From contig JANXAJ010000007.1 in assembly GCA_025062295.1 (NCBI GenBank), positions 21,589 through 61,300 on the forward strand: DNA of 39,712 nt, given 5' to 3'. This DNA is from Bacteroidia bacterium (GTDB taxonomy: Bacteria; Bacteroidota; Bacteroidia; SpSt-205). The position numbers were made by a program, and so were the translations under genes. Numbering within the stretch: the stretch's first letter is position 1; each line of letters opens with the position of its first letter. This document shows, in pieces, positions 9,190 through 18,061 of the stretch. The notes beneath the pieces were generated by a model. That model saw only the letters and a list, made by a program, of their open reading frames with translations, was not told where the DNA came from and did no database searches.

Positions 9190-9506
9190 AGTCCTTCCCA
9201 AAAGATAGACTTGTATTTTCTACCAAAGGTATTCAGGAAGAAGAAGTGAAAGAACCCTCTTCTCCCCCTCGACAGAACCTGCGCGTCTTACGCCGAAAAA
9301 TTGCGGGTGGAAAGGAGGTAACAGAGATTACAGGCTTCGTGGGACCCTTGGCTGAATTAGAAGCTTTAGCAAAGCGCCTTCGGCAGATGTGCGCTACTGG
9401 CGGTAGCATAGCAGAAGGAAAAATTATCCTTCAAGGGAATCAGGTAGATAGAATCATCTGTATTCTTACAAAAGAGGGACATATCGTCAAGAGAAGTGGG
9501 GGCTAA
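9186..9506 (+). CDS. SUI1/eIF1-like (YciH) translation factor family protein
   Basis: RKIAGGKEVTEITGF...LAKRLRQMCATGGSIAEGKIILQGNQVDRIICILTKEGH. Confidence 0.85.
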   Translation: MKSFPKDRLVFSTKGIQEEEVKEPSSPPRQNLRVLRRKIAGGKEVTEITGFVGPLAELEALAKRLRQMCATGGSIAEGKIILQGNQVDRIICILTKEGHIVKRSGG

Positions 9507-10062
9507 GTGGGTTTTCGCTACTAAAAATCCTCACAAACTGGCAGAGGTACAAAATCTATTAGAGGGAATATTGGATATAGAGGGATTGCCCTCGGATGTG
9601 CCAGAAGCCCCTGAACCGCATGCCGATCTTTATGGGAATGCTCTCGCCAAAGCTACTTTTTATGCTCAACACTTGGGTCTACCCGTGATAGCAGAAGATA
9701 GTGGTCTCTTTGTACCTGCATTAGGGGGGCAACCGGGGGTTCAAAGTGCTCACTTTGGTGGTCCGGCCCGTCTCTTAGAGGCGATGCGGGACCTTTCAGA
9801 CCGAAGAGCCTACTTCACGGCTGTAGTAGTAGCCTATATCTCCTCTCGCAAGTACTTCTTTTCAACAGGCTTTTGGCAGGGGGAAATCGCTGAAACCCCA
9901 CGGGGAAGTGAAGGCTTCGGCTACGATCCTGTGTTCATACCTGCGGGAAGAAAAGAAACTGTCGCCGAATTGGGACAAGCATGGAAGCAACATCACTCCC
10001 ACAGAAGCCGAGCTTTTCGGAAGCTTGTGAAAATGCTTCAAGGGATTTCCCCACAAGAGTGA
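9496..10062 (+). CDS. rdgB: RdgB/HAM1 family non-canonical purine NTP pyrophosphatase
   Basis: FATKNPHKLAEVQNLL, AEDSGLFVPALGGQPGVQSAHFGG, GSEGFGYDPVFIPAG, SHRSRAFRKL. Start codon uncertain; the ORF-track 9496 start is non-ATG. Confidence 0.92.
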   Translation: MGAKWVFATKNPHKLAEVQNLLEGILDIEGLPSDVPEAPEPHADLYGNALAKATFYAQHLGLPVIAEDSGLFVPALGGQPGVQSAHFGGPARLLEAMRDLSDRRAYFTAVVVAYISSRKYFFSTGFWQGEIAETPRGSEGFGYDPVFIPAGRKETVAELGQAWKQHHSHRSRAFRKLVKMLQGISPQE

Positions 10063-10084
10063 GGGAGTGAGGAAGGTAGCACTC

Positions 10085-10570
10085 CTCCCCGCTCTACGAA
10101 CGACTCACTGCACTAGGACACGCTAGGAGTCCTTCTTCTCTCACAGTTGAGACAGGTCATTATCAGATAAGCAGACATAGTCTCTTTCCCAAAGCTACTC
10201 TTACCAGCTGAGGAGGGTAAAGCTCAACCCCATTGCACCCCTAATCCCCATTAATCCTGTAGAGGTTCGGGTTTTTATTTAGTCCGTATCCCAAAAAGCT
10301 CAGGGCTTTGCCATAGCTGCCCCATACTGCCTCTGGCCCAGGTATTAGTTACACTGATTTGTTCTCTATTTCCGAGGCACTCGCTAAACGCAGTTGAAAG
10401 TAGAGGCTCGCTCTTCTTCCGAGGCGGAGCGAGAGCTCAGCACCTCCAATCCACGTCATAGGTCTGCTTCACGATCTGCGCCTGAGCGGCTAATGAAATC
10501 ACAGAATGACCCGCTGACCTATGATTTGTCCTTCTTCAATTGTCCCTAATTGCCAGAAAGAAGGGTTCAG
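10085..10570 (-). pseudogene. Probable decayed gene, possibly an outer-membrane protein
   Basis: One minus frame reads LNPSFWQLGTIEEGQIIGQRVIL*...TWIGGAELSLRLGRRASLYFQLRLASASEIENKSV*LIPGPEAVWGSYGKALSFLGYGLNKNPNLYRINGD*GCNGVELYPPQLVRVALGKRLCLLI**; protein-like with dispersed stops. Confidence 0.42.
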
Positions 10571-10649
10571 AACATATAACAAAAGGAAGACTTTAAAGCC
10601 CACATGAAGCAAGAGGGGGAGAAAAAGGTTATAATCGGCCAGGATTGGC

Positions 10650-11501
10650 ATGATGTATGCGGAATATCTCTATGGTATGTTGAGAGGTGGAATAATCCTT
10701 CTTGTGGGAGGATGGATTCAGGCGACACCCATTTTTATAGCAGAGCGCTATCCAGAGGATACCTCTCGGCGTCATCGCTTCCCTCCTCGGACTTTCACTA
10801 AGCCAGCCCCGTTTCAGCCCGGGGAAAAGCTTGTGTATCGGGTGCATTACGGTTGGCTAACTGCAGGAGAAGCTGTATTTGAAGTCTACCCAAAAATATA
10901 CATAGTCTACGGTCAGCCAGCCTACGTTTTCCGAGGAAGTGGCAAAACAGCCGCTGCATTTGAATGGTTTTATAAGGTTCGGGATTACATGGATGCATAT
11001 GTAGATACAGCCTTTATGCGCTCTCTCCTTTATTACCGCTGGGTCAATGAGGGAGATTTTCATTTCACTGACACGGTATTTTTTGATTATGAACGATATG
11101 AGATTCGAGGGAGAAAAGGAACTTTTCCAATGACAACATGGGTGATGGATATGCTAGGCGCCTTTTATTACGCTCGCCGACTTGATGTCCATCAAATGCC
11201 AGATGGCACAGTCGTACCCATCCCTGTCTTTCTGGATGATAAGATTTATGACCTGGGAATGAAAATCCTGGGACGAGAAACGATCCGTACAGAATTAGGA
11301 ACCTTCCGGTGTATCAAAATCACTCCCCTTGTAGTGGCGGACCGGGTCTTCCGAGGGCGAGAGGAAATGATAATGTGGGTAACTGATGATGAAAATCTGA
11401 TTCCAGTCAAAATTACTTCCCCTCTGATTGTAGGAAGTGTTTCAGCGACATTGAAGTCTTATGAAAATTTGAAGTATCCTTTGACTGCTCGATTGAAGTA
11501 A
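10650..11501 (+). CDS. DUF3108 domain-containing protein
   Basis: FQPGEKLVYRVHYGWLTAGEAVFEVYP and DUF3108-like C-terminus; N-terminal hydrophobic segment. Confidence 0.82.
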   Translation: MMYAEYLYGMLRGGIILLVGGWIQATPIFIAERYPEDTSRRHRFPPRTFTKPAPFQPGEKLVYRVHYGWLTAGEAVFEVYPKIYIVYGQPAYVFRGSGKTAAAFEWFYKVRDYMDAYVDTAFMRSLLYYRWVNEGDFHFTDTVFFDYERYEIRGRKGTFPMTTWVMDMLGAFYYARRLDVHQMPDGTVVPIPVFLDDKIYDLGMKILGRETIRTELGTFRCIKITPLVVADRVFRGREEMIMWVTDDENLIPVKITSPLIVGSVSATLKSYENLKYPLTARLK

Positions 11502-11551
11502 AGAGAGGATGGGCTTCTCTGTGCGCTAAGTGAAGACATTTTCTCGTCTCT

Positions 11552-11559
11552 TACCTTTG
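11552..11559 (+). promoter_or_regulatory. Candidate -7 box TACCTTTG, 5 nt before GTG start of gmk
   Basis: Matches TAnnTTTG. Confidence 0.6.
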
Positions 11560-11564
11560 TAAGG

Positions 11565-12122
11565 GTGAAAGCCCTTCTTTTGACAGGTCCCAGCGGAGCT
11601 GGTAAATCAACAATTGCCCAGCTTCTTTTACAGAGACAGAAGGAGCTCGCTTTTTCGCTCTCAGCGACGACGCGACCACCACGACCAGGAGAAGTTCATG
11701 GGAGGGACTACTATTTTCTTACAGAAGAAGAGTTTGACGCCGAGATAAAGCATCAAGGGTTTATTGAGTGGGAGCGCCTTTTCTCAGGCTATAGATATGG
11801 TACTCTCTGGCGCGAAATAGCTCGGCTTCAGAGCTTGGGACAAATTCCCCTCTTCATAAAAGATGTAAAAGGTGCTCTTTCTCTCAAGCAGGCTTTGGGA
11901 AAGGAACTTCTGACCGTGATAGTTGTTCCTCCTTCATTAGAGGCGTTGCAGGCTCGTTTGCTTGCCCGCGGCCACCTAAGCAAAGAGGATTTGGAGCAAA
12001 GACTCAAACGCGCCGAAGACGAGCTTAAGATGGCAGCTCACTTTGATTTTATTCTTTACAACGAAGATGTAATGCGAGCCGTAGAACGCTTAGAAAGACT
12101 CCTCAAGCAAAAACTTCTATGA
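11565..12122 (+). CDS. gmk: Guanylate kinase
   Basis: LLTGPSGAGKSTIAQLL, FSLSATTRPPRPGEVHGRDYYFLTEEEF; GTG start. Confidence 0.95.
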   Translation: MKALLLTGPSGAGKSTIAQLLLQRQKELAFSLSATTRPPRPGEVHGRDYYFLTEEEFDAEIKHQGFIEWERLFSGYRYGTLWREIARLQSLGQIPLFIKDVKGALSLKQALGKELLTVIVVPPSLEALQARLLARGHLSKEDLEQRLKRAEDELKMAAHFDFILYNEDVMRAVERLERLLKQKLL

Positions 12123-12709
12123 GTATTGGTCTCCTTTTTGGCTCTTTCAATCCCATTCATATGGGGCATTTGATAGCAGCCCGATATTGGCTCAATGAGA
12201 CGGACTTATCTCAGATTTGGCTTGTTGTTTCGCCTCAGAATCCTCACAAACCTGCGGTTGGTTTAGCTCCAGCTTATCACCGCATTCAGATGGCTCGTTT
12301 AGCGTCAGAGGGGGATCCGCGTCTCCTTGTCAGCGATATAGAGTTTGCCCGAACAGGACCCTCCTATACAATTGATACCCTCCGGCTTCTCAAGGAGCTC
12401 TATGAAGATGTAGAATGGATCCTTCTTTTAGGTTCAGATGCAGCTGCGAACTTAGAGAAATGGAAAGAGGGACCTCTCATTTTGAGAGAATGGAGAATAT
12501 GGATATATCCCCGCCGCCATGTACCTTTGGAACGGCTACCTAAGGGAGCTAAGATAGAATTTTTTCCAGAGGCACCTCAAATAGACCTTTCTGCGACTCA
12601 AATTCGGGCTTATTGTCAAGCTGGTAAATCCATCCGGTATTTAGTGCCCCCTCTCGTAGAAAGCTACATCTATAGACATGATTTATATGTGGCGACATCT
12701 CCTACCTAA
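12119..12709 (+). CDS. nadD: Nicotinate-nucleotide adenylyltransferase
   Basis: GLLFGSFNPIHMGHLIAARYW, SPQNPHKP, PQIDLSATQIR. Confidence 0.94.
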   Translation: MSIGLLFGSFNPIHMGHLIAARYWLNETDLSQIWLVVSPQNPHKPAVGLAPAYHRIQMARLASEGDPRLLVSDIEFARTGPSYTIDTLRLLKELYEDVEWILLLGSDAAANLEKWKEGPLILREWRIWIYPRRHVPLERLPKGAKIEFFPEAPQIDLSATQIRAYCQAGKSIRYLVPPLVESYIYRHDLYVATSPT

Positions 12710-13376
12710 TCTCTTGACTTTAGGGAACTTAGCTTTAGGTAGCTGGGCCATTGCTCTGAGTTATGAAAGGGAATGGGTACTCTTTAGTGGGGCGATGGGA
12801 GGGGCTCTTCTATGCGACTGGTTGGATGGATGGGTAGCCAGGGCCCTGCGGAGTGAATCGCCCCTCGGTAAGGAGTTGGACGCACTTGCTGACTTGGTCA
12901 GCTTTGGAATTGCCCCAGCTTTTGCGCTATATAACTACTTGCGCCCGTTTCTGCCTGCTCTTCCTTACAGTCGGGAAGCTCGGTTTTGGATGGTTATTAC
13001 TCCCTTTATTTTACCTCTATTAGCTGCTTGGCGCTTAGCTCGCTTCAATACAGAATCTTCAGAAACTTCCCTTCGCTTCTTTCAGGGGCTTCCCACTCCT
13101 GCCCATGCAGCGGCTTGGACTCTATGGATCCTCAGTGAGCCTCCCCTCCCCTGGCTACATCCAGCTCTCTGGATAGGTCTCATCCTTCTTGTGGGAGGCC
13201 TAATGGTCAGCTCTCTGCCTTTCCTCTCCCTTAAGACCCCTCAAAATATCCCCTGGCTTTTTGGGCTTCTCCTTTTGATTGGGACGAGCGCAGTGTGGGT
13301 GCCAGCCTCCCCTCTCATTCTTCTTGGATTGTGTGCCTATACAGGGATAAGTTATCTCGCTTCTCGCCTTGGCTGA
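12678..13376 (+). CDS. pssA: CDP-diacylglycerol--serine O-phosphatidyltransferase
   Basis: LPNLLTLGNLALGSWAI, CDWLDGWVARALRSESPLGKELDALADLVSFGIAP (CDP-alcohol phosphotransferase motif). Confidence 0.92.
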   Translation: MIYMWRHLLPNLLTLGNLALGSWAIALSYEREWVLFSGAMGGALLCDWLDGWVARALRSESPLGKELDALADLVSFGIAPAFALYNYLRPFLPALPYSREARFWMVITPFILPLLAAWRLARFNTESSETSLRFFQGLPTPAHAAAWTLWILSEPPLPWLHPALWIGLILLVGGLMVSSLPFLSLKTPQNIPWLFGLLLLIGTSAVWVPASPLILLGLCAYTGISYLASRLG

Positions 13377-14643
13377 TATAGGACTGCTGTGGTGCGTATC
13401 GGAAGAAAGTCCACGACTGGAGTACGTCCTCCGAGTGCTGTGTCAAGAGTGGTTGCAAATTCCCTATAAGGTAGTGCGAGCTAAGGCCTACCAGCCGCAT
13501 CAGAAGCCTACTGGCTGGCGAGTTATTGCCTATGGTCCTGAACCCATTCCTGAGACTGACTTAGAGATTCCCTATACGGGGTTTATCACTCGAACGGGCA
13601 CAGCGTGGATGCTCCCTCCATGGAATGAAGGGGGTTTCTTTCCAAGCGAAGGGGACTTTCCATGGGATTTGCCCGCGATGGCTTTTTACGTCCTTACCCT
13701 TTATCCCCTTTATCAGTGGGCATATGGATACGACGAATGGGGACTCTATGCATGGGATCGAGCCCCCTTTTATAGAGCGCCCTTCTGGAATGAGCCTTTT
13801 GTGCTTTTGCGATGGTATGAGCTGCTGGCACGACTTGGACTGAATGTGCCTCGCCCTCCCTTTACATGGGAAGTAGGATGGGATATTGACCATCTGTATG
13901 CATGGAAAGGACGGAAGGGACTGCGATGGATAGGGGGGGGAGTTTGGCGAGGGAACCTCTGTCAGCGCTTGAGAGTACGATACGGCGGTGAAAGAGACCC
14001 TTATGACACCATTTCAGCGATTACCGCCCATTTCTCCCCAGCTCACAGTCGTTTCTTCTTCCTCTTGTCCAACACTCACCCTCGCGACAACCAAAAACCA
14101 CCCAAACAACCAGACTTGCGCCAAACGATCCGATCTCTAGTAGAAAGGGGATACTCGGTGGGACTTCACCCCTCCTTCACCACCCGAGACGCTCCCCTGC
14201 GCCTCAAAAAAGAGAAGGCTCTTTTAGAGACTTACGCGGGACAATCCATCCGAGAGAGCCGCCAGCATTACCTGCGCTTCTGGATGCCCTCAACGTTTCA
14301 AAACCTGAGTGAAGCGGGGATTGAAGAAGATTTTACCCTCGCTTTTCCGAAACGAAGCGGCTTTCTGCTCGGTACGACCTTATCTGTGCCTTTCTATCGA
14401 GTAGACAAAGAGAAAGAGCTGCCCCTTCGCCTTTGGAGCCCCGTACTTATGGATAGGGTCTATGTGCAAGGAGAGGTAGCTTTCTCCTCGCCTAAAGAGG
14501 ATAGAACCATAGGCCCTCCCCCCGAGCTAACCGAAGAGATAAAGAGACTCCTCAGGGTAGGCGCTCAAGTTGGAGGGCGCCTCCACTTCATCTGGCATAA
14601 CTCCACCTGGAACTCTTTTCCTCTTGAAGTATTCAGAGAATAG
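13369..14643 (+). CDS. Polysaccharide deacetylase-like protein (Bacteroidota DUF7033-type)
   Basis: TWEVGWDIDHLYAWKG, YSVGLHPSFTTRD, ESRQHYLRFWMPSTFQNLSEAGIEEDFTLAFPKRSGFLLGTT. Non-ATG start overlapping the pssA end. Confidence 0.75.
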   Translation: MADIGLLWCVSEESPRLEYVLRVLCQEWLQIPYKVVRAKAYQPHQKPTGWRVIAYGPEPIPETDLEIPYTGFITRTGTAWMLPPWNEGGFFPSEGDFPWDLPAMAFYVLTLYPLYQWAYGYDEWGLYAWDRAPFYRAPFWNEPFVLLRWYELLARLGLNVPRPPFTWEVGWDIDHLYAWKGRKGLRWIGGGVWRGNLCQRLRVRYGGERDPYDTISAITAHFSPAHSRFFFLLSNTHPRDNQKPPKQPDLRQTIRSLVERGYSVGLHPSFTTRDAPLRLKKEKALLETYAGQSIRESRQHYLRFWMPSTFQNLSEAGIEEDFTLAFPKRSGFLLGTTLSVPFYRVDKEKELPLRLWSPVLMDRVYVQGEVAFSSPKEDRTIGPPPELTEEIKRLLRVGAQVGGRLHFIWHNSTWNSFPLEVFRE

Positions 14644-15844
14644 GCACTTGCTCACGAGCATAAATATTGAGTGCCGCTCGCAAGATTTCTACCGACTGCT
14701 CCAGATAAGGAATATCCAAGACGTAGGCGAGTCGGACGAACTGCTCTCCTCTCTTAGACTCTGAGTAGAAACCCGTTCCTGGCGCTACCATGACAGTTAC
14801 CCCTTCCACATCAAACCGCTCTAAAAGCCACTGAGCGAAAGCGTCACTATCAGAAATAGGAAGACGAGGCATAAGGTAAAAAGCTCCCTGAACGGTAGCT
14901 ACTTGAACGCCTGGAATAGTGCGCAGCCCCTGAAGAAGAACATCCCGTCTTTTTTGAAAGGTCTCTCGCACATAATCGTAGTAAGCCTTAGGCAAAGAGA
15001 GAAGAGCCATACCTGCAATTTGTCCAAGGGTAGGAGGAGCTAATCGAGCTTGAGCCCACTTGAGTGATGCCTCTATTACCGCTTTATTCCGAGAGATAAG
15101 CGCTCCAATACGGGCACCACATACAGAGTATCGCTTGGAAAGGGTATCTACCACTACCACTAGCTCCTCTGTCCCCTCCACCTCCAAGGCTGAAAAGAAT
15201 CGCTGTCCATCGTAACAGTAGTCACGATAGGACTCATCGCTCAGAAGGAACAGATCATACTGGCGACAAATGTGGGCAATCTGGCGTACTTCTTTTTCAG
15301 AATATAGCTTGCCTGTCGGATTTGAAGGATTACACAGAAGAATTCCCTTGGTTTTTTCGGTGATAGCCATTTCTAATTGAGAGGGATCCGGCAAAGCAAA
15401 GTCCTCTTCAATATAGCTCTGAATGGGACGAAGGCGCACCCCTGTCGCCCATGCAATGCCAATATAGTTTGCATAAGTAGGCTCGATGACAATGACCTCC
15501 TCTCCTGGCGAGAATAGTGTCAGAAATGCAAAGAGGAGGGCTTCTGAGCCGCCAGTTGTCGTCAGCAAATGAGCTGGCTCCAAGGAAATACCGTAAATCT
15601 CTTCATAGAAGCGCGCATATGCTTCTCGAAAAGCAGGCATCCCCCCAGACTCCGTGTAATCAAGTACGGCGATTTTAGCTTCGTGAAGGGCTTTCCAAAA
15701 CTCTGGGGGCGTTGGAAGGTCAGGCTGTCCAATGTTGAGGTGAAGGACTTTCTTTCCACGAGCTTTGGCTGCATTCGCATAGGGCACCAGTTTCCGAATC
15801 GGAGAGGGAGGGACTCTCTGAGCCCGCTCTGAGATCATCGGCAT
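14633..15844 (-). CDS. Pyridoxal-phosphate aminotransferase class I/II
   Basis: HLNIGQPDLPTPPEFW, LLCNPSNPTGKLYS, DESYRDYCYDG, DTLSKRYSVCGARIGAL. Start revised to MPMISERAQ; 15904 is the longest start. Confidence 0.93.
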   Translation of the reverse strand: MPMISERAQRVPPSPIRKLVPYANAAKARGKKVLHLNIGQPDLPTPPEFWKALHEAKIAVLDYTESGGMPAFREAYARFYEEIYGISLEPAHLLTTTGGSEALLFAFLTLFSPGEEVIVIEPTYANYIGIAWATGVRLRPIQSYIEEDFALPDPSQLEMAITEKTKGILLCNPSNPTGKLYSEKEVRQIAHICRQYDLFLLSDESYRDYCYDGQRFFSALEVEGTEELVVVVDTLSKRYSVCGARIGALISRNKAVIEASLKWAQARLAPPTLGQIAGMALLSLPKAYYDYVRETFQKRRDVLLQGLRTIPGVQVATVQGAFYLMPRLPISDSDAFAQWLLERFDVEGVTVMVAPGTGFYSESKRGEQFVRLAYVLDIPYLEQSVEILRAALNIYAREQVPIL

Positions 15845-15867
15845 ACCCAAAGGTAAGCATATAGGGT

Positions 15868-16602
15868 TCAAATAGGCAAAGCTTTCGCCGACTCTGCTGC
15901 CCACTCCCTAATAGAAGAGGGAGAACGAAGAATAGCTCGCCCTACTACAATCAGAGCAGGATAGAGAGGGAGAAGTGGGTTGAGCCTCCCCCCTTGTAGG
16001 CCGAAACCAGGCATTAGAAGCCAATCCTCAGGGTACTCCTTACGAAGCGTCCAAAGCTCCTCCTCATGCTGAGCCCCCCACACCCAGCCAATATATGCTG
16101 ATGAATGCGTTGGCTTCTCCTGAAGGATATGCCTCCATACTTGTTCCTGCCATGGAGAAGATTCTGTGGTACGCAAAAGCACAAAGACCCACTTGCCAGC
16201 CCTCTGTGTAAAAGGCTCAAGCGCTTCCCATCCTAAATATGGATGGACAGTAATGGCGTCAAACCCCAGCTCATCAAAAAAAGCCTCGGCGTAAGCTTGG
16301 CTGGTGTGCCGAATATCGCCTCGCTTAGCATCTGCAATCGTCAAAGTCTCAGACGGCAAGGTCAACCGAATTCGCTTAAGTAGATCCCACCCCGCTGATC
16401 CCCATCGCTCATAAAAAGCGATGTTAGCCTTGTAAGCGATGGCATAAGGAAGGCTCTCTTCTATAACCCGGTAGAGGAGAGACTCAGCTACCGCTGGAGT
16501 GAGCCTCTCTCTTGTGCCAAAAGCATCATCTGCAGGGTCCAAAGCTACGCACAGAAGGCTACGCTTCTGCCGAGCCAGAGCCGCTAGCTCCTCTGGCGTC
16601 AT
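15868..16602 (-). CDS. pyrF: Orotidine-5'-phosphate decarboxylase (long type)
   Basis: LCVALDPADD, AYKANIAFYERWG, IADAKRGDIRHTSQAYAEAFF, DAITVHPYLGWEAL. Confidence 0.92.
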   Translation of the reverse strand: MTPEELAALARQKRSLLCVALDPADDAFGTRERLTPAVAESLLYRVIEESLPYAIAYKANIAFYERWGSAGWDLLKRIRLTLPSETLTIADAKRGDIRHTSQAYAEAFFDELGFDAITVHPYLGWEALEPFTQRAGKWVFVLLRTTESSPWQEQVWRHILQEKPTHSSAYIGWVWGAQHEEELWTLRKEYPEDWLLMPGFGLQGGRLNPLLPLYPALIVVGRAILRSPSSIREWAAESAKALPI

Positions 16603-17228
16603 CTCAGGTCTATCACTCTCACATCAGGATGAGCCTTCGTATCAAAGACAAAGACAGAATCTGGAATAGGTCGTGTATCGTATTTCTTGAGCTCATACTC
16701 TACCACCGTACCATCTCGATGAGAGATGCGCATCCGCTGAGGCAGCTCTGTCCGAGCTTCTATCCAAACCTCTACCCGAAAGTAGTCCGTCCCATCACTG
16801 ATAGGAAAAAGAGAGACTTTATAGATAGTTTGCCCTTGGAAGGTTTCAGTCTTATCTAACCTTACTTTCATATCCTCTTCATAGATGCGAAATATCCGCT
16901 CTATACTGAAACTCTCTTTTGGATCAAAATTTGAAATATTGACTTCTTTCTCTTTCCTAAGAAACTGCCAAATGGTCTTCCCATCAGATAAAATGGCGAC
17001 ATCACCTAAGTCCACAGCAAACTTATTCTGCTTGGGACGAGAGCGAAAAGTGCCAATCCGATGGATACGAGTATGCGTAGTGTCGGCGCGATTTTCTACG
17101 GTGTAGGAAAATTGGACAGTGAGATAGTCCATGGACTTGATTTTCTTGCGAGAACTTCGGACTAAATGGTCAGCCTTTGGATCTACCTGAGCCAAGAGAA
17201 GGGACAGGCAGAGAGAGAGGGAGTACAT
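16599..17228 (-). CDS. lolA: LolA-like outer membrane lipoprotein carrier protein
   Basis: Signal peptide; YTVENRADTTHTRIHRIGTFRSRPKQNKFAVDLGDVAILSDGKTIWQFLRKEKEVNISNFDP. Confidence 0.85.
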   Translation of the reverse strand: MYSLSLCLSLLLAQVDPKADHLVRSSRKKIKSMDYLTVQFSYTVENRADTTHTRIHRIGTFRSRPKQNKFAVDLGDVAILSDGKTIWQFLRKEKEVNISNFDPKESFSIERIFRIYEEDMKVRLDKTETFQGQTIYKVSLFPISDGTDYFRVEVWIEARTELPQRMRISHRDGTVVEYELKKYDTRPIPDSVFVFDTKAHPDVRVIDLR

Positions 17229-17232
17229 GGGT

Positions 17233-17240
17233 CAAAAATA
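17233..17240 (-). promoter_or_regulatory. Candidate -7 box TATTTTTG (minus strand), 4 nt before the lolA ATG
   Basis: Reverse complement of caaaaata. Confidence 0.6.
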
Positions 17241-17254
17241 GAGAGAAAAGATTG

Positions 17255-17262
17255 TATCTTTG
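17255..17262 (+). promoter_or_regulatory. Candidate -7 box TATCTTTG, 7 nt before tRNA-Thr
   Basis: Matches TAnnTTTG. Confidence 0.65.
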
Positions 17263-17269
17263 CAGAAGT

Positions 17270-17341
<72 letters not shown>

Positions 17342-17344
17342 CGT

Positions 17345-17950
17345 ATGCAGAAGTGGGCGCTTGTTTTTATAGGAGCGCTTCTATGGGCTCAAGTGCGGAT
17401 AGGAGCAGTGATCGCTCCTCAGGCTACCACAGCGAAGGGCGAAATGGATAAGGATTACTTTATCACAGGTGTGGCGACAGGTCTATCAGGAGAAATTGCC
17501 TTTCCAGACTACTATGCGGCTATTGGGATGGACCTCCTGACCTCGTTTGCTGGATGGAGAGAGGAAGAGCGAGGCTATGGGGAGGTCTATAAGCGCGCAG
17601 ATCATCGCTTGACCACTCTTCAAGTTCCTCTCTATGTGCGCGCTCAATGGCTTCCCATCGGAGGAGCAGGGGCAGGTCTCACCGCTATCGTCGGCACACA
17701 ATCAGATGTACTCCTGGGAGCTCGGGTCCGTCCTGAAGGGGGTAGCTTTACAAGAAATACATCTAACTATGGGCGATTTGCAGGAGCCCTGCTGGGAGGG
17801 CTTGGCTTTTCCTACGAAGGTGAGATGGATTATGCAATGACAGTTGACCTACGCATATCCTACAGCTTTATCAACCTAAAAAAAGCGAAAGGAGGACGAA
17901 TCAATCCCGCCTGGTTCATGCTACGCGTTGCTTTCTACTTAGCCCAATAG
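17345..17950 (+). CDS. Outer-membrane beta-barrel-like protein, hypothetical
   Basis: Signal peptide MQKWALVFIGALLWAQ, glycine-rich barrel-like strands. Start revised from 17300, which lies inside the tRNA. Confidence 0.7.
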   Translation: MQKWALVFIGALLWAQVRIGAVIAPQATTAKGEMDKDYFITGVATGLSGEIAFPDYYAAIGMDLLTSFAGWREEERGYGEVYKRADHRLTTLQVPLYVRAQWLPIGGAGAGLTAIVGTQSDVLLGARVRPEGGSFTRNTSNYGRFAGALLGGLGFSYEGEMDYAMTVDLRISYSFINLKKAKGGRINPAWFMLRVAFYLAQ

Positions 17951-17977
17951 TTTCGTTACACATCTGGATTTTTTCTC

Positions 17978-17985
17978 TACCTTTG
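17978..17985 (+). promoter_or_regulatory. Candidate -7 box TACCTTTG, 11 nt before the tRNA-like element
   Basis: Matches TAnnTTTG. Confidence 0.6.
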
Positions 17986-17996
17986 CAGCGCTCATT

Positions 17997-18057
17997 GCTG
18001 TCAAGCTCGGGGGAGCCACCAGTAGGGGTGTCTCCGGTTCGACTCCGGAGGGCAGCA
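17997..18057 (+). ncRNA. tRNA-like structure in the tuf leader; degenerate tRNA or regulatory tRNA mimic
   Basis: GCTGTC (17997-18002) pairs with GGCAGC (18051-18056); D-like hairpin GCTC-GGGG-GAGC (18005-18016); short CACC-AGTAGG-GGTG hairpin (18017-18030); canonical T-arm TCCGG-TTCGACT-CCGGA (18033-18049); A at 18057. Confidence 0.55.
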
Positions 18058-18061
18058 CTAT

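Noticed and set aside
10063-10090. Intrinsic terminator after rdgB (GGAGTG/CACTCC hairpin)
   Set aside because: Only 6 bp and not followed by a T tract; insufficient support.
17997-18057. tmRNA or ordinary tRNA identity for the tuf-leader element
   Set aside because: Too short, no tag ORF, no Ala-type G3-U70 pair, and no 5-bp/7-nt anticodon arm could be drawn by hand; kept as tRNA-like instead.
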